Shown here: piece by piece, positions 1-9,753 of the stretch
How the letters are laid out: each line of letters opens with the position of its first letter
Position numbering within the stretch: the stretch's first letter is position 1
Source: Acidobacteriota bacterium
GTDB taxonomy: Bacteria; Acidobacteriota; Vicinamibacteria; Marinacidobacterales; Marinacidobacteraceae
NCBI GenBank assembly: GCA_009835985.1
Contig: VXWI01000036.1
Span: 1-64,000, forward strand
Reading direction: 5' to 3'
DNA: 64,000 nt
The notes under the pieces: generated by a model
Seen by the model: the letters and a program-made list of their open reading frames with translations, nothing else
Told to the model about the DNA's origin: nothing
Databases searched by the model: none
Made by a program: the position numbers and the translations under genes

Positions 1-408
1 GACAGCTCCCCTCCCCCACCGCCCTCGCCGCGGGACGTCCAGATCGCGACCGCCGTACTCCTGCTCGAAGTATCGGCAGCGGATCACGACGTGGACGAGC
101 GGGAGAGCCGCGAGATCGTCCGGAGCATCGAGTCGGCGTTCGCGCTGAGCGCGGACGAGACCGCAGAAATCGTCGAGATCGCCGACCAGCGGTCGTCCGA
201 GGCGGTTTCGCTCTACGAGTTCACCCGGCTCGTGGACCGGAGCCTCTCCCGGGAACACAAGGCAACGATCATCGAACTGCTCTTCCGGGTCGCGTTCGCG
301 GACGGCTGGCTCGCGGGCGAGGAAGAACAGGTCATCCGCAAGGTGGCGACGCTGCTGCACGTGGAGCACCCGGCGTTCATCGCGGCGAAGCTGCGGGCGA
401 AGGGCTGA
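1..408 (+). CDS. TerB-like (tellurite resistance TerB family) protein, 5' truncated by window edge
   Basis: Frame 1 is open from base 1 (DVQIATAVLLLEVSAADHDVDERE...), giving the typical TerB pattern of acidic alpha-helical segments (ATAVLLLEVSAAD; ELLFRVAFADGWLAGEEE). The ORF track starts internally at GTG 91. Confidence 0.65.
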   Translation, partial: DSSPPPPPSPRDVQIATAVLLLEVSAADHDVDERESREIVRSIESAFALSADETAEIVEIADQRSSEAVSLYEFTRLVDRSLSREHKATIIELLFRVAFADGWLAGEEEQVIRKVATLLHVEHPAFIAAKLRAKG

Positions 409-456
409 GGGACGGTTCGGCGGAATAGCGCTGAGCGTTTCGCGGCCCGGTGGGCC

Positions 457-648
457 GCGATGCCGGCCGGAGGCCGGCGCTCCGAGCCGTGCGGGTCGTC
501 TCCGCCGCGGAGCGCCACGCCGAGGTGGGAGCCATCCTTCCGGGTGGGGGTTGCGACCTGCGCGCTGCGGAGCACCGCGCGTGCCGGCTGAAGCCGGCGT
601 TCCAAGCCGCTGCGCGTGCCGGTCTGAAGGGCCCCACCGGGAGAACTG
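457..648 (+). repeat. REP/BIME-like cluster A (three modules, includes CCCCACCGGGAGAACTG at 632-648)
   Basis: GCGATGCCGGCCGGAGGCCGGCGCTCCGAGCCG (457-489), GCGCGTGCCGGCTGAAGCCGGCGTTCCAAGCCG (577-609), then GCGTGCCGGTCTGAAGGGCCCCACCGGGAGAACTG; the modules recur elsewhere in the window. Confidence 0.8.
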
Positions 649-665
649 CCCGGCGGTCCCGGCGG

Positions 666-2390
666 CTAAGCCTGGAACATCGTCTTGCCGCCGACGACGG
701 TGCGGTGGATGGCGATGTGCTTGAGCTGGTCCGGATCGTCCGCGGCGACATCGTGAGGATCCTGCTCGAGCATCACGAAGTCGGCGAGCTTGCCGATCTT
801 GATGCTGCCCTTGATGTCCTCCTCGAAGGAGGCCCAGGCGCCGTTGATCGTGCCGATCCGGAGCGCCTCGTCCATCGTGACCTTCTGGTTTCCGCCCCAC
901 ACCCGGCCCTGGGTGTCCTTGCGGGTCACCATGGCCTGGAGCGCCATCATCGGCTCGTAGGGTCCCGGCACGTAGTCGGAAGCGCCCGCCACCTTGATGT
1001 CGCAGTCGAGGAAGGACTTGTGGGCGAACATCCACTTCATCTTCTCTTCGCCGTACTCCACCCACTTGTTCCCGTGGTAGTGGACGTAGGTCCAGAACGG
1101 GGTGGGAATCGAACCGGACTCGTGGATCCGCTGGAGCAGTTCGGGGTTCACCAGCGAGCAGTGCTCGATGCGGTGCCGCGCATCCCGGGGCGCATCGGCG
1201 AGCACCTTCTCGTAGGCGTCGAGCACGTAACCGATGGTCAGGTCGCCGTTCGCGTGGATCCCGATGTGGAAGTCGTGGGCGTGGGAGTCCTCGACCGCCT
1301 CCATGATCTCCTCGGGAGTCATGGTCAGGATTCCGTGGTCGTCGGTGCCTTCGTACGGCGTGCTCATGTACATCGTGCGGCCCGAGGCGGAGCCGTCGGC
1401 GCCGTACTTGATCGCTCCGATCCGGAGCCACTCGTTCCCGAAGCCGCGGTGGATCTTGGCGTTCTTCAGTCCGCGGTGGAGGTCGGAGTCCGCGGAAGCG
1501 AAGTAGTACATCCGGTAGCGGAGGTCGCCGGCGGCATAGGCGTCTTCCAGGGCGAGGAGGCCGTCGGAGTCGCCGCCGGTCTGATGCACGCTGGTGATTC
1601 CGGCGGCGGTCATCAGCTTCGACATGTGGGCCACGCCCTGCTGGAACTCGGCGCGGCCGTAGACGCGGCGCTGTCCGACCCCGTCGAAGACGTCGTCGGC
1701 CTTCTCCTCGACGAGCCCGGTCAGTTCACCGTCTGCATCCTTCTCGAACCGGCCGCCGGGAGGATCGGCGACGTCCTTCGTGATGCCGGCCATCTCGAAC
1801 GCCTTCGAGTTGTACCAGTAGATGTGGCCGCCCCGGTGGGACACGCGCACCGGAACGTCCGTCGTCGCCTCGTCGAGATCGTGCCTGGTGATCCGGCGGT
1901 ACTCCCCGTTCTCGCCGGTGACCTTCGTGTCGTCGTACTTGAACCCGTCCACCCAGTAGCCCGGCTGGGTGTCGGCGGCGGCGGCCCGGATCGCCATCTT
2001 GATGTCCTCGATGGTGCGGACGTCGAGGTTCACCTCGAAGAGGTCCCGCATCCCGCCCGGATGGCAGTGGGCGTCGATGAACCCGGGCACCACGGTCATC
2101 CCGCCCGCGTCCACCACTTCCGTTCCCGGCCCGGCGAGATGCAGCACGTCCTCGTCCGAACCCAACGCGACGAACTTGCCGTGGTTGACGGCGAGCGCCT
2201 GGGCCTGGTCCATGGTCTCCCCGCCCTCGCTGTACTCGGCCGTGTACACCCGGGCGTTGTGGACGATCAGCTGCGGGGTTGCCGAGCCCCCACCCGCACC
2301 GCAGGCGGTCGTGAGTCCGGCAGCCGTGGCGGCGCCCGAGAGCTTCAGGAATTCGGCGCGGCTCAGATTCTTGTCAAGCAGACGGGACAT
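666..2390 (-). CDS. Amidohydrolase family 3 / YtcJ-like metal-dependent hydrolase, probable exported lipoprotein
   Basis: Signal-like N-terminus SRAEFLKLSGAATAAGLTTACG, metal-binding GFIDAHCHPGG, and HIGIHANGD / HRIEHCSL motifs. Confidence 0.85.
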   Translation of the reverse strand: MSRLLDKNLSRAEFLKLSGAATAAGLTTACGAGGGSATPQLIVHNARVYTAEYSEGGETMDQAQALAVNHGKFVALGSDEDVLHLAGPGTEVVDAGGMTVVPGFIDAHCHPGGMRDLFEVNLDVRTIEDIKMAIRAAAADTQPGYWVDGFKYDDTKVTGENGEYRRITRHDLDEATTDVPVRVSHRGGHIYWYNSKAFEMAGITKDVADPPGGRFEKDADGELTGLVEEKADDVFDGVGQRRVYGRAEFQQGVAHMSKLMTAAGITSVHQTGGDSDGLLALEDAYAAGDLRYRMYYFASADSDLHRGLKNAKIHRGFGNEWLRIGAIKYGADGSASGRTMYMSTPYEGTDDHGILTMTPEEIMEAVEDSHAHDFHIGIHANGDLTIGYVLDAYEKVLADAPRDARHRIEHCSLVNPELLQRIHESGSIPTPFWTYVHYHGNKWVEYGEEKMKWMFAHKSFLDCDIKVAGASDYVPGPYEPMMALQAMVTRKDTQGRVWGGNQKVTMDEALRIGTINGAWASFEEDIKGSIKIGKLADFVMLEQDPHDVAADDPDQLKHIAIHRTVVGGKTMFQA

Positions 2391-2446
2391 CAGGCGATTT
2401 CCTCCTGACTGGTGAGGCGGATTCGGAGGTCAACGGACTCACAATC

Positions 2447-5400
2447 TTATGGACGTGGCGTAAGACGCGGTGGGCCAGCGCTTTGCAGCGCCTCGTTCAG
2501 CGCTCCGATCTGCCTCCGCACCACTTCCCAGGCCGCAATCCGCTCGTCGTACTCCGCGCTCAACGCGTCGATCCGGGCGAGGACCTCGGCGTTCGGGGCC
2601 TCGGTGTAGGCGTCGAGGTTCCGGGCCTCGGCCCCGATCCGGGCGAAGAGTGGCCGCGGCCAGGCGCGGAATCCCGGACGGCCCTCGTTGCGCGAGAGGT
2701 TCTTCGCCGCCTCCGCGGCCGCCTCCCGGAACTCCCCGACCCGGGTCTTCAGATCGCTGTCGGATTCCATGGCAAACGCCTGGACCAGCTCCGCCGCTTC
2801 CGTGGCGGTCGCCTCCGCCGCCTCGTGGGCCTTCGTCATCCCCGCGACCATCGCGGTGAGGCGCACCAGGGCGTCGTGGTTGGCGCGGCGGTCGGACTCC
2901 GGAATCTGGATGCGGGGGTCCTCCGACACCGCGACGGATCCCTCCGCCGAGGCGTCGCCGCTCGCCACCCGCAACGAGTACGCGCCGGGAAGCACCCGCG
3001 GACCCCGCGGCGGGCCGCCAAAGCCCTGACCGCCGTCCGGGACCGGGGAGTCGTAGCGGAGGTCCCAGTTGATCCGGTTGAGCCCCGGCTCGAGCTCGGC
3101 CTTGAGGGTGCGGACCGCGTCGCCGCCCGCGGCGCTGACCGTGATCTCGGCCTCTCCGGCCGTTTTCGCATAGATGTGGAAAAGGGCGCCCTCGGGCGGG
3201 TTCTCCGCGATGAAGAACTTGTGGCCGGTGTTCCCCTTGTGGGTGTAGATGCGCCAGGCGACGGCGTCCCGCACCGGGAACAGGTGGAGGTCCTTCTCGA
3301 ATACCGAGGCGTCGAGGGTGGTGAGCGGCGCGATGTCGTCGGCGATCCAGATGCTCCGGCCGTGGGTGCCCAGGATCAGGTCGTTCTCGCGTGGGTGGAT
3401 CGCGAGGTCGTCCACCGGCACGGTGGGGACCTGACCGCGGATCCGGTGCCAGTTGGCGCCGCGGTCGAGCGTCACGTACACCCCGAACTCGCCACCGGTC
3501 ACCAGGAAGTCTTCGTTGTCATGGTGCTCACGGATCACGTTGAGCGCGGCCTCCGGCGGGAGCGTGCCGGCGATGGACTGGAAACTGTCCCCGTAGTCGT
3601 CGCTCCGGAACGCGTAGGTTGAGTAGTCGTCGTTCCGGTGTCCGTCCAGCGTGACGTAGACCCGGGACGCCGAATGCGCCGACGCGATGAGGCGGGTGAC
3701 ATAGGTCTGGTCCGGCACTCCGGGCAGGTTCCCGGTCAGGTTGTCCCAGGTCTGGCCCCCGTCGCGGCTTCGCTGCAGGTTGCCGTCGTCGGCCCCCACG
3801 TAGATGACCCCCTCCTCGAGCGAGGAGACGGCGATGGTCACGATCTGGCCGAAACTCGAAATCCCGTCGTGGCGCGACAGCGTGTCCTCGGTCACCGGGA
3901 CATCCATGATGGGCAGCTCGTCGCGGTCGAGGCGCTTCGTCAGGTCATCGGTCCGGGTCCAGACGTCGCCCCGGTCGGACGAGATGAAGAGCCGGTTTCC
4001 GCCGTAGTACACGGTTTCCGGGTCGTGCGGGGAGATCACGATGGGGCTGTTCCAGTCGAAGCGGTAGCGCTCGCCGCCGTTCTCCGGTTGTGGCCGGATC
4101 AGCTTGGTCTCGGAGGTCCGGCGGTTCAGGCGGCGCAGGTTGCCGTTTTGGGACTCCACGTAGACCGTGTCCGGGTCGCCCGGGATCGCTTCGGTATAGA
4201 ACCCGTCCCCGCCCCCGATCCGGAACCAGTCCTCGTTGCTGATCCCCTGCCGGAAGAAGGTGCGCGACGGAGCGCCCCAACTCCCGTTGTCCTGAAGGCC
4301 GCCATAGACCATGTACGGCGTGCCCATGTCGTGGCCGATCTCGTAGAACTGCCCGAGCGCGATGGTGTTCACGAAGTCCCAGCTCCGGCCCCGGTCCCAG
4401 GAAATGTGGATGCCCCCGTCGTTCCCGAGCACCATGTGGTTCGAGTCGGCGGGATCGATCCAGAGGGCGTGATGGTCCACGTGGATGCGCTGGACCCAGT
4501 CGGTGGCGAAGGTCCGGCCGCCGTCCTGGGAGTAGTACATCTGGGTTCCGAGGACCCAGATGCGCTGGTCGTTGTTGGGATCGATCCGGATCTGGCTGTA
4601 GTACATGGGTCGCGGGTTGGTGTCGCTCATCCGCTCCCAGGTGAGTCCCTTGTCCTCCGACCGGAAGACGCCACCCTCCTTGTTCTCGACGATCGCGTAG
4701 ACGATCCGCGGATCGCGCCGGTACACGTTGAGCCCGATCCGTCCGGTGTCGCCCTCGGGGAGCCCGCCGCCCAGCTTCGTCCAGGTGTCTCCGCCATCCG
4801 TGGTGCGGTGGATGCCGCTGCCCGGTCCGCCGCCCGCAAACCCGTAGGCGCGGCGCCGGCGCTGGTAGAGCGCGGCGTAGAGAGTGTCCGGGCTCTCCGG
4901 GTCCATCGCGAGCTCCACGGCGCCGGTGTTCTCGTCCCCGTGGAGCACGCGGTCCCAGGTCTCCCCACCGTCGCGCGTCCGGTAGACGCCCCGCTCCTCG
5001 TTCGGGCCCCAGAGGTGGCCGAGCGCAGCCACGTACACGGTACCCGGGTCGGTGGGATGCACCAGCACCCGGCCGATGTGGTGCGTGTCCTCGAGCCCCT
5101 TGTGGTTCCAGGTGCTTCCCCCGTCGGTGGAGACGTACACGCCGTTGCCCCAGGAGCTGCTCTGCCGGTTTGCGGGTTCCCCGGTGCCGACCCACACCAC
5201 CGACGGGTCGGAGGGCGCCACCGCGATGGAGCCGATCGAGGACACCTCCTCGTCCTGGAACTGCGGGATCCAGGTGACGCCGTGGTTCACGGTCTTCCAG
5301 ACGCCCGCGGAGGCGGTGCCGACCCAGAACACCTTGGGGTCGGACTCGACGACCGCGAGGTCGTCGATGCGGCCTCCCATGATCGCCGGTCCGATGTTGC

Positions 5401-5545
5401 GCCACTCGATCCGGTTGAGGATCGACTCGACCTGCTCGGCGGTCTGCGCAGTCGCCGGGGCGGCGGCCAGCAGCAATCCGCAGGACAACAGCAATGAGGT
5501 GCGGGCACTCCGGGCCCTCCGGCGCGTTTTCAACGGAACAAACAT
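2447..5545 (-). CDS. VPS10/sortilin-domain BNR-repeat beta-propeller glycosyl-hydrolase-like exported protein
   Basis: Signal peptide, then repeated Asp-box/BNR motifs (STDGGSTWN, TRDGGETWD, TTDGGDTWT, SRDGGQTWD). Start chosen at MFVPLKTRRR after a GGGAGG RBS; the ORF-track start at 5611 is too early. Confidence 0.88.
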   Translation of the reverse strand: MFVPLKTRRRARSARTSLLLSCGLLLAAAPATAQTAEQVESILNRIEWRNIGPAIMGGRIDDLAVVESDPKVFWVGTASAGVWKTVNHGVTWIPQFQDEEVSSIGSIAVAPSDPSVVWVGTGEPANRQSSSWGNGVYVSTDGGSTWNHKGLEDTHHIGRVLVHPTDPGTVYVAALGHLWGPNEERGVYRTRDGGETWDRVLHGDENTGAVELAMDPESPDTLYAALYQRRRRAYGFAGGGPGSGIHRTTDGGDTWTKLGGGLPEGDTGRIGLNVYRRDPRIVYAIVENKEGGVFRSEDKGLTWERMSDTNPRPMYYSQIRIDPNNDQRIWVLGTQMYYSQDGGRTFATDWVQRIHVDHHALWIDPADSNHMVLGNDGGIHISWDRGRSWDFVNTIALGQFYEIGHDMGTPYMVYGGLQDNGSWGAPSRTFFRQGISNEDWFRIGGGDGFYTEAIPGDPDTVYVESQNGNLRRLNRRTSETKLIRPQPENGGERYRFDWNSPIVISPHDPETVYYGGNRLFISSDRGDVWTRTDDLTKRLDRDELPIMDVPVTEDTLSRHDGISSFGQIVTIAVSSLEEGVIYVGADDGNLQRSRDGGQTWDNLTGNLPGVPDQTYVTRLIASAHSASRVYVTLDGHRNDDYSTYAFRSDDYGDSFQSIAGTLPPEAALNVIREHHDNEDFLVTGGEFGVYVTLDRGANWHRIRGQVPTVPVDDLAIHPRENDLILGTHGRSIWIADDIAPLTTLDASVFEKDLHLFPVRDAVAWRIYTHKGNTGHKFFIAENPPEGALFHIYAKTAGEAEITVSAAGGDAVRTLKAELEPGLNRINWDLRYDSPVPDGGQGFGGPPRGPRVLPGAYSLRVASGDASAEGSVAVSEDPRIQIPESDRRANHDALVRLTAMVAGMTKAHEAAEATATEAAELVQAFAMESDSDLKTRVGEFREAAAEAAKNLSRNEGRPGFRAWPRPLFARIGAEARNLDAYTEAPNAEVLARIDALSAEYDERIAAWEVVRRQIGALNEALQSAGPPRLTPRP

Positions 5546-5667
5546 CGTTTCGCCTCCCTTGCCGCGCGGGTTCTGACACCGCCGCACGGGCAACCAGCGA
5601 GCGTACACCACGTGTCCCGGAACCTCCGGGTGGACCCTTGGTTCGCGACGAGGCGGCGCCGGCGGGC

Positions 5668-6180
5668 CTATTCGCTCAGGGCGCCGGCGTTGATCCAGTC
5701 CCGGATGGCCTCGATCTCCTCGGCGGTAAGCGGATCTCCGATGGGCGGCATGCGGTCCCGGACGATGCCCGCGCGGCCTTCCAGCTTATGGACCAAGTAG
5801 CTGTTTTCGGCATCTCCGGGTTCCACCAGATCGAGTGCGGTCTGGGTGCTCGGCACATTCACCAGCGCCGCGTGCGACATCCCCTCACTGAGGTCGAGCC
5901 CGGCCTGCACGGTGTCACCCCCGTGGTGCGCAACGCAGCGGGGATCGAACACCAGCGTCTGGATGCTCGAGAGCGTGGGCATCAGCGTCTCTTCCATGGG
6001 TGGAGGTGCGGGCAGAGGCGCTGGGGTCGCGGGGGGTGGAGCCGTCGGAGCGGCCGGAGCCGGAGCATCCGACGAACCGCACCGGACGAAAACCCCGGCC
6101 GCCAGCAACAGAGCCGTCAGTCGAGCCGTGCGAAACATCGCACGAACGCTAACAGCGATCGCCCGAACTGAAAACCGCAT
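5668..6180 (-). CDS. Cytochrome c-like domain lipoprotein with altered haem motif (CVAHH)
   Basis: Lipoprotein-like VRCGSS; FDPRCVAHHGGDTVQAGLDLSEG...MPPIGDPLTAEEIEAIRDWINAGA resembles c-type cytochrome domains (..CxxCH..GLDLS..MPP...L...E...I..WI..GA). Confidence 0.6.
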   Translation of the reverse strand: MRFSVRAIAVSVRAMFRTARLTALLLAAGVFVRCGSSDAPAPAAPTAPPPATPAPLPAPPPMEETLMPTLSSIQTLVFDPRCVAHHGGDTVQAGLDLSEGMSHAALVNVPSTQTALDLVEPGDAENSYLVHKLEGRAGIVRDRMPPIGDPLTAEEIEAIRDWINAGALSE

Positions 6181-6201
6181 CCCGGCGGGGAGGACGGCCC
6201 G

Positions 6202-7341
6202 CTACAGATAGAGGTGCAACTGCAACAGCAACCGCCTGTCGAGCCGATCCGAAAACACGAAGCGGTCCCGGTACCAGGACAGGTTCACGTGCCAGTGGGT
6301 GCGCGGGTAGAGATCCAGTCCGTAGACCATCCGGTGGATCTCGGCGCGCGAGTCGTCCGGCACCCGATATCTCTGCGGCGAGATCCGGAGCCAGACACCG
6401 CGCCACACCTCGACGGACGTCTGGTTGGTGAGGATGACGGCGCGATCATCGGGAGCCGAGTCCCGGAACTGGACGTCCAGTTGCGTCCAGGTGGTGAGCC
6501 ACGGCGCCGGGGCGTATCCGAACGAGGCTCCCACCGCAGTACGGCGGGCGGCCCGGTCCGCTGCGCCGCGATGGAGCACCGAGGCGACCGCCACGGTGCG
6601 GGAACCGAGATCCCGCTGGGCACGGCCGCTGACGGTGAGGGCCGCTCGCCCGTCGTCGTCCAGGAGCGACTCGGCCCGCCCCGGCCCGGCGGCGACCTGG
6701 AGAAGCCAGCGATCGGAGGAGAGTCCCAGCTCCACCCCGTAGACCTGGTCGTCCTCGCCAAGACCCAGTTGCCTTCGGGAAAGTGCGGTGTGATCGGCGA
6801 ACCGCACCCCGTAGGCCGGGAGGAAACGTCCTCCGCGGATGCTGACCCGGTCCGAGACCTGTCGCGCGAGCCAGTGCTCGTACGAGACGAAGTCACCGCC
6901 GGGGCGCCGCCCCGCCGTCCCATAGGCCGTCCAGCCCCCGAAGCGCCAGGCCGCCTGCAGATCCAGGTTCATGAGGAAGTTCCGGTCCGGCAGGTCACGG
7001 CCGGCGACCTCGATCTGGAGTTGCGACGGCCGGAAGTCCAGCCCGAGTTGCAGCGGGCTGTCACTGCCGACCGCTCCGAAGAGGAATTCCTCCTCGGCCC
7101 GGTCGCCCGCTTCCGCGGTCGCGTCCCGGCGGCCGAAGGTCGAGAGTTCCTCCCGCGAGAGCGAGCGCCCGTAGGGCGTCAGGAGTCCTCCGCCGGAAGG
7201 GGAGTAGTGGCAAGCAGTGCACCGCGGATACTGCTTCGACAAAAACGTGGGTTCCGCGGCGGCCGGCACGGCGATCCACGCCGCCCACGCGCCGACGAGG
7301 GCGAGACGGAAGTACCCGCGAGGCCCTCCCGCCCCGGTCAC
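6202..7341 (-). CDS. Outer-membrane beta-barrel-like protein with N-terminal single CXXCH (CTACH) motif
   Basis: Signal peptide, KQYPRCTACHYSPSGGGLLTPYGR, then amphipathic beta-strand pattern ending LLLQLHLYL. Confidence 0.6.
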   Translation of the reverse strand: MTGAGGPRGYFRLALVGAWAAWIAVPAAAEPTFLSKQYPRCTACHYSPSGGGLLTPYGRSLSREELSTFGRRDATAEAGDRAEEEFLFGAVGSDSPLQLGLDFRPSQLQIEVAGRDLPDRNFLMNLDLQAAWRFGGWTAYGTAGRRPGGDFVSYEHWLARQVSDRVSIRGGRFLPAYGVRFADHTALSRRQLGLGEDDQVYGVELGLSSDRWLLQVAAGPGRAESLLDDDGRAALTVSGRAQRDLGSRTVAVASVLHRGAADRAARRTAVGASFGYAPAPWLTTWTQLDVQFRDSAPDDRAVILTNQTSVEVWRGVWLRISPQRYRVPDDSRAEIHRMVYGLDLYPRTHWHVNLSWYRDRFVFSDRLDRRLLLQLHLYL

Positions 7342-7949
7342 GGCGGCGCTCCCGGAGAAGGAGCGACCGCGGACTCGAAGGTGACCGTGATCCGGACTTC
7401 ATCGCGCACGCCCACCCCGAGATAGCGGGGGGGTGGAATCGCGAACTCCGTGAGACTCAGCGGGAACTCGGCTTCAACCCGCACCCGTCCGTCGCGCCGC
7501 CCGAGGCGCACGTCTCCCTCGATCGGCCGCTCCAGTCCGTGGAGCGAAAGCAACCCTCGGAACCCCGTTTCGTGATCGCGGGCTTCGGGAGGAAGCGCCT
7601 CGACAAGCTCTACGGCGGTCAGGACCGCCACCCGGAATTGCTCCCCCCGGTCAACCTCCAGGTAGGTCTCCCGAAGGTGCCGATTGCGGAGTTCGATGCC
7701 GGTGTCCAGCGAGTCGAGTCGCACCCGGACGTTTCCAGCACCCCCAGGAGCGCCGGCGTCCTCCAGCCGCAGGGTTCCGGAAATCTGCGACGTGACCGCG
7801 TCGAAGCTCCCCCCCACCGTGAGCCGGCACCGGACCCGCACCTCGCCCGACGTGAACGTCCAGGACTCCCCGGCCGCGGCGGTGACCGCGACGGCGAGCG
7901 AGGCGAGCGCGAGCGCGACGACGCGACGGGGGATCCTCATTCGGCGCAC
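7338..7949 (-). CDS. YceI family periplasmic protein
   Basis: Signal peptide followed by YceI-like pattern (SGTLRLED, VRVRLDSLDTGIELRNRHLRE..., SLHGLERPIEGDVRL, FPLSLTEFAIPPP); overlaps the downstream gene by 4 bp. Confidence 0.7.
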   Translation of the reverse strand: MRRMRIPRRVVALALASLAVAVTAAAGESWTFTSGEVRVRCRLTVGGSFDAVTSQISGTLRLEDAGAPGGAGNVRVRLDSLDTGIELRNRHLRETYLEVDRGEQFRVAVLTAVELVEALPPEARDHETGFRGLLSLHGLERPIEGDVRLGRRDGRVRVEAEFPLSLTEFAIPPPRYLGVGVRDEVRITVTFESAVAPSPGAPP

Positions 7950-7956
7950 TCCACGA

Positions 7957-9705
7957 TCAGGCGCGTCCTTCCACCTCCACCGTCACGATGTCCACGTCCG
8001 GGTACTTCTGGTGACGCACCGAACTGGCGTAGTGCCGGAGGAGGCGCAGCGAGATCTCGCTCTCGTCGGGAACCTCCGGCCGGTCGCCGAGCATCGTCAT
8101 CCGGTCCTCGATGTTCACGTCGCCGGCCACCGCCACGAACTCCAGTTCCGCGGAGCGCCGTCCCGTCCGCGCGGTGAGGCGGAGCTGCCGGACCTCGGCG
8201 TCGCCTGCCTCCCCGACCTCCAGCAGCGTCAGCAGCGCCTCCTCGCCGGCCGAAACGAGGCGGGCGGTGGAACTTCCATCCCAGCCGCGCCGGAATGCCT
8301 CGGAGGTCAGGAATTCGTCGATCTTCGGTCCCGCCTCCATGTCGAGAATGGTGGCGAGCCGCTTCGGGCGCGCTCCGGTGAGGTTGAGGAAGACCATCAG
8401 CAGGATGGCCATCAGACCGCCGGCGGTCATGCCGTTGTCCAGCAGGACTCCCCAGAAACCCTCGAGCAACTCGGGGAAGATCGCGGCGCCCTGGAAGCCG
8501 CTGCCGACCCAGAAGGAGAGGCCGACGATGACCGCCTTCTGGAGATTCATCCCGTCCTTCACGACCATGTGCATTCCCAGACTGAACAGGATGCCGATGA
8601 GGCCCATCCCGAAGGCGCCGACCACCGGACCCGGGATCGCGAGGAAGAGAGCCGCGACCTTGGGCAACAGCGCGAGTCCGAGGAAACTGATCCCGATCCA
8701 GGTCCCGACCCGGCGCGAGGCCACGCCGGTCAACTCCGTCATCGAGATGCTGTTCGAATAGGTCGTGTTGGGGACCGTGGCGAGGACGCCGGAGAGCAGG
8801 TTGCCGACACCGTCAGCGGCCACCGCACCGGCTACGACCCGGTAGTCCGGCGCCTGGGGCTTCCGCCACGAGACCCGCTGAATGGCGATGGAGTCGCCGA
8901 TCGTCTCGATGGCCCCGATAAGGGTCACGAAGATGAAGGCGGGCAGGAGCGCCCAGAAGGAGGCTCCGAAGGAGAAGTCGAGTCCCGGCCACCCGCTCGG
9001 GATGCCGATCCAGCCCGCGTTCGCGACCGGCGCGAAATCGAAGATTCCGGTAAGGGCGCCGACGGTGGAGCCGACGACCACACCAATGATCGGAGCCCAG
9101 AGCCGCAGGAGCCCCCTTCCCCGGAGCGCGAGACCGGCGAAGACCGCGAGCGCGATGCCGGCGCTCAGCGGGGCTGCCAGCGGGCTGGCTCCCTCGGGCA
9201 CGTCGCCAAGCAGCGGGAACAGGATGGGCATCACGGTCGCCGCGATGAGCATGATGACGATCCCGGCGACGGTCGGGGTGATCACCCGGCGCAGCCAGGT
9301 GAGCCGGAAGGCGAGACCGAACTGGAACAGGGAAGAGACGAGGACCAGGACCGCGAGCAGCGCCGGCCCCCCTTCCCGGAGGGCGGCGACCGAAATCGCG
9401 ATGAAGGCGCCGGAGGTTCCCATGAGCAGGACGTGTCCGGCGCCAAACCGGCCGACGCGGTTCGCCTGCAGGATGGTGGAGAGACCGCACACGGTAAGCG
9501 CGGCGAAAACCGCCCAGGAGAGATACGGCTCGCCCAGTCCCGCGGCGCGGATCACGATGGCGGGCGTGAGGACGATGCCGGCGACCTGCAGGATCGCCAT
9601 CTGGAGTCCGAGGCCGAAGGCGAGCGCCCCCGGCGGTCTTTCGTCCGGCTGGTAGCGGATCGAGGACGCCGGGGCGCCGCCCGCCGAAGATTGTGCTGCT
9701 GTCAC
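7957..9705 (-). CDS. NCS2-family xanthine/uracil permease with C-terminal extension
   Basis: Multiple TM helices, LQMAILQVAGIVLTPAIVI, GAIETIGDSIAIQR, TTYSNSISMTELTGVASR, characteristic of nucleobase:cation symporter-2. Confidence 0.85.
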   Translation of the reverse strand: MTAAQSSAGGAPASSIRYQPDERPPGALAFGLGLQMAILQVAGIVLTPAIVIRAAGLGEPYLSWAVFAALTVCGLSTILQANRVGRFGAGHVLLMGTSGAFIAISVAALREGGPALLAVLVLVSSLFQFGLAFRLTWLRRVITPTVAGIVIMLIAATVMPILFPLLGDVPEGASPLAAPLSAGIALAVFAGLALRGRGLLRLWAPIIGVVVGSTVGALTGIFDFAPVANAGWIGIPSGWPGLDFSFGASFWALLPAFIFVTLIGAIETIGDSIAIQRVSWRKPQAPDYRVVAGAVAADGVGNLLSGVLATVPNTTYSNSISMTELTGVASRRVGTWIGISFLGLALLPKVAALFLAIPGPVVGAFGMGLIGILFSLGMHMVVKDGMNLQKAVIVGLSFWVGSGFQGAAIFPELLEGFWGVLLDNGMTAGGLMAILLMVFLNLTGARPKRLATILDMEAGPKIDEFLTSEAFRRGWDGSSTARLVSAGEEALLTLLEVGEAGDAEVRQLRLTARTGRRSAELEFVAVAGDVNIEDRMTMLGDRPEVPDESEISLRLLRHYASSVRHQKYPDVDIVTVEVEGRA

Positions 9706-9753
9706 GTGGAACCTCCTCCTTGTGAAGACCCTTTGCCCCGATTCGGGGACCTG

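Noticed and set aside
450-2408. Long plus-strand ORF (652 aa) antisense to the amidohydrolase
   Set aside because: High-GC shadow ORF: composition rich in R/V/G/H/D, no recognisable domain, and the opposite strand encodes a clear enzyme. The same reasoning applies to 3638-5497, 7684-11040, 8813-10879, 26132-28447, 41212-43440 and 47756-49555.
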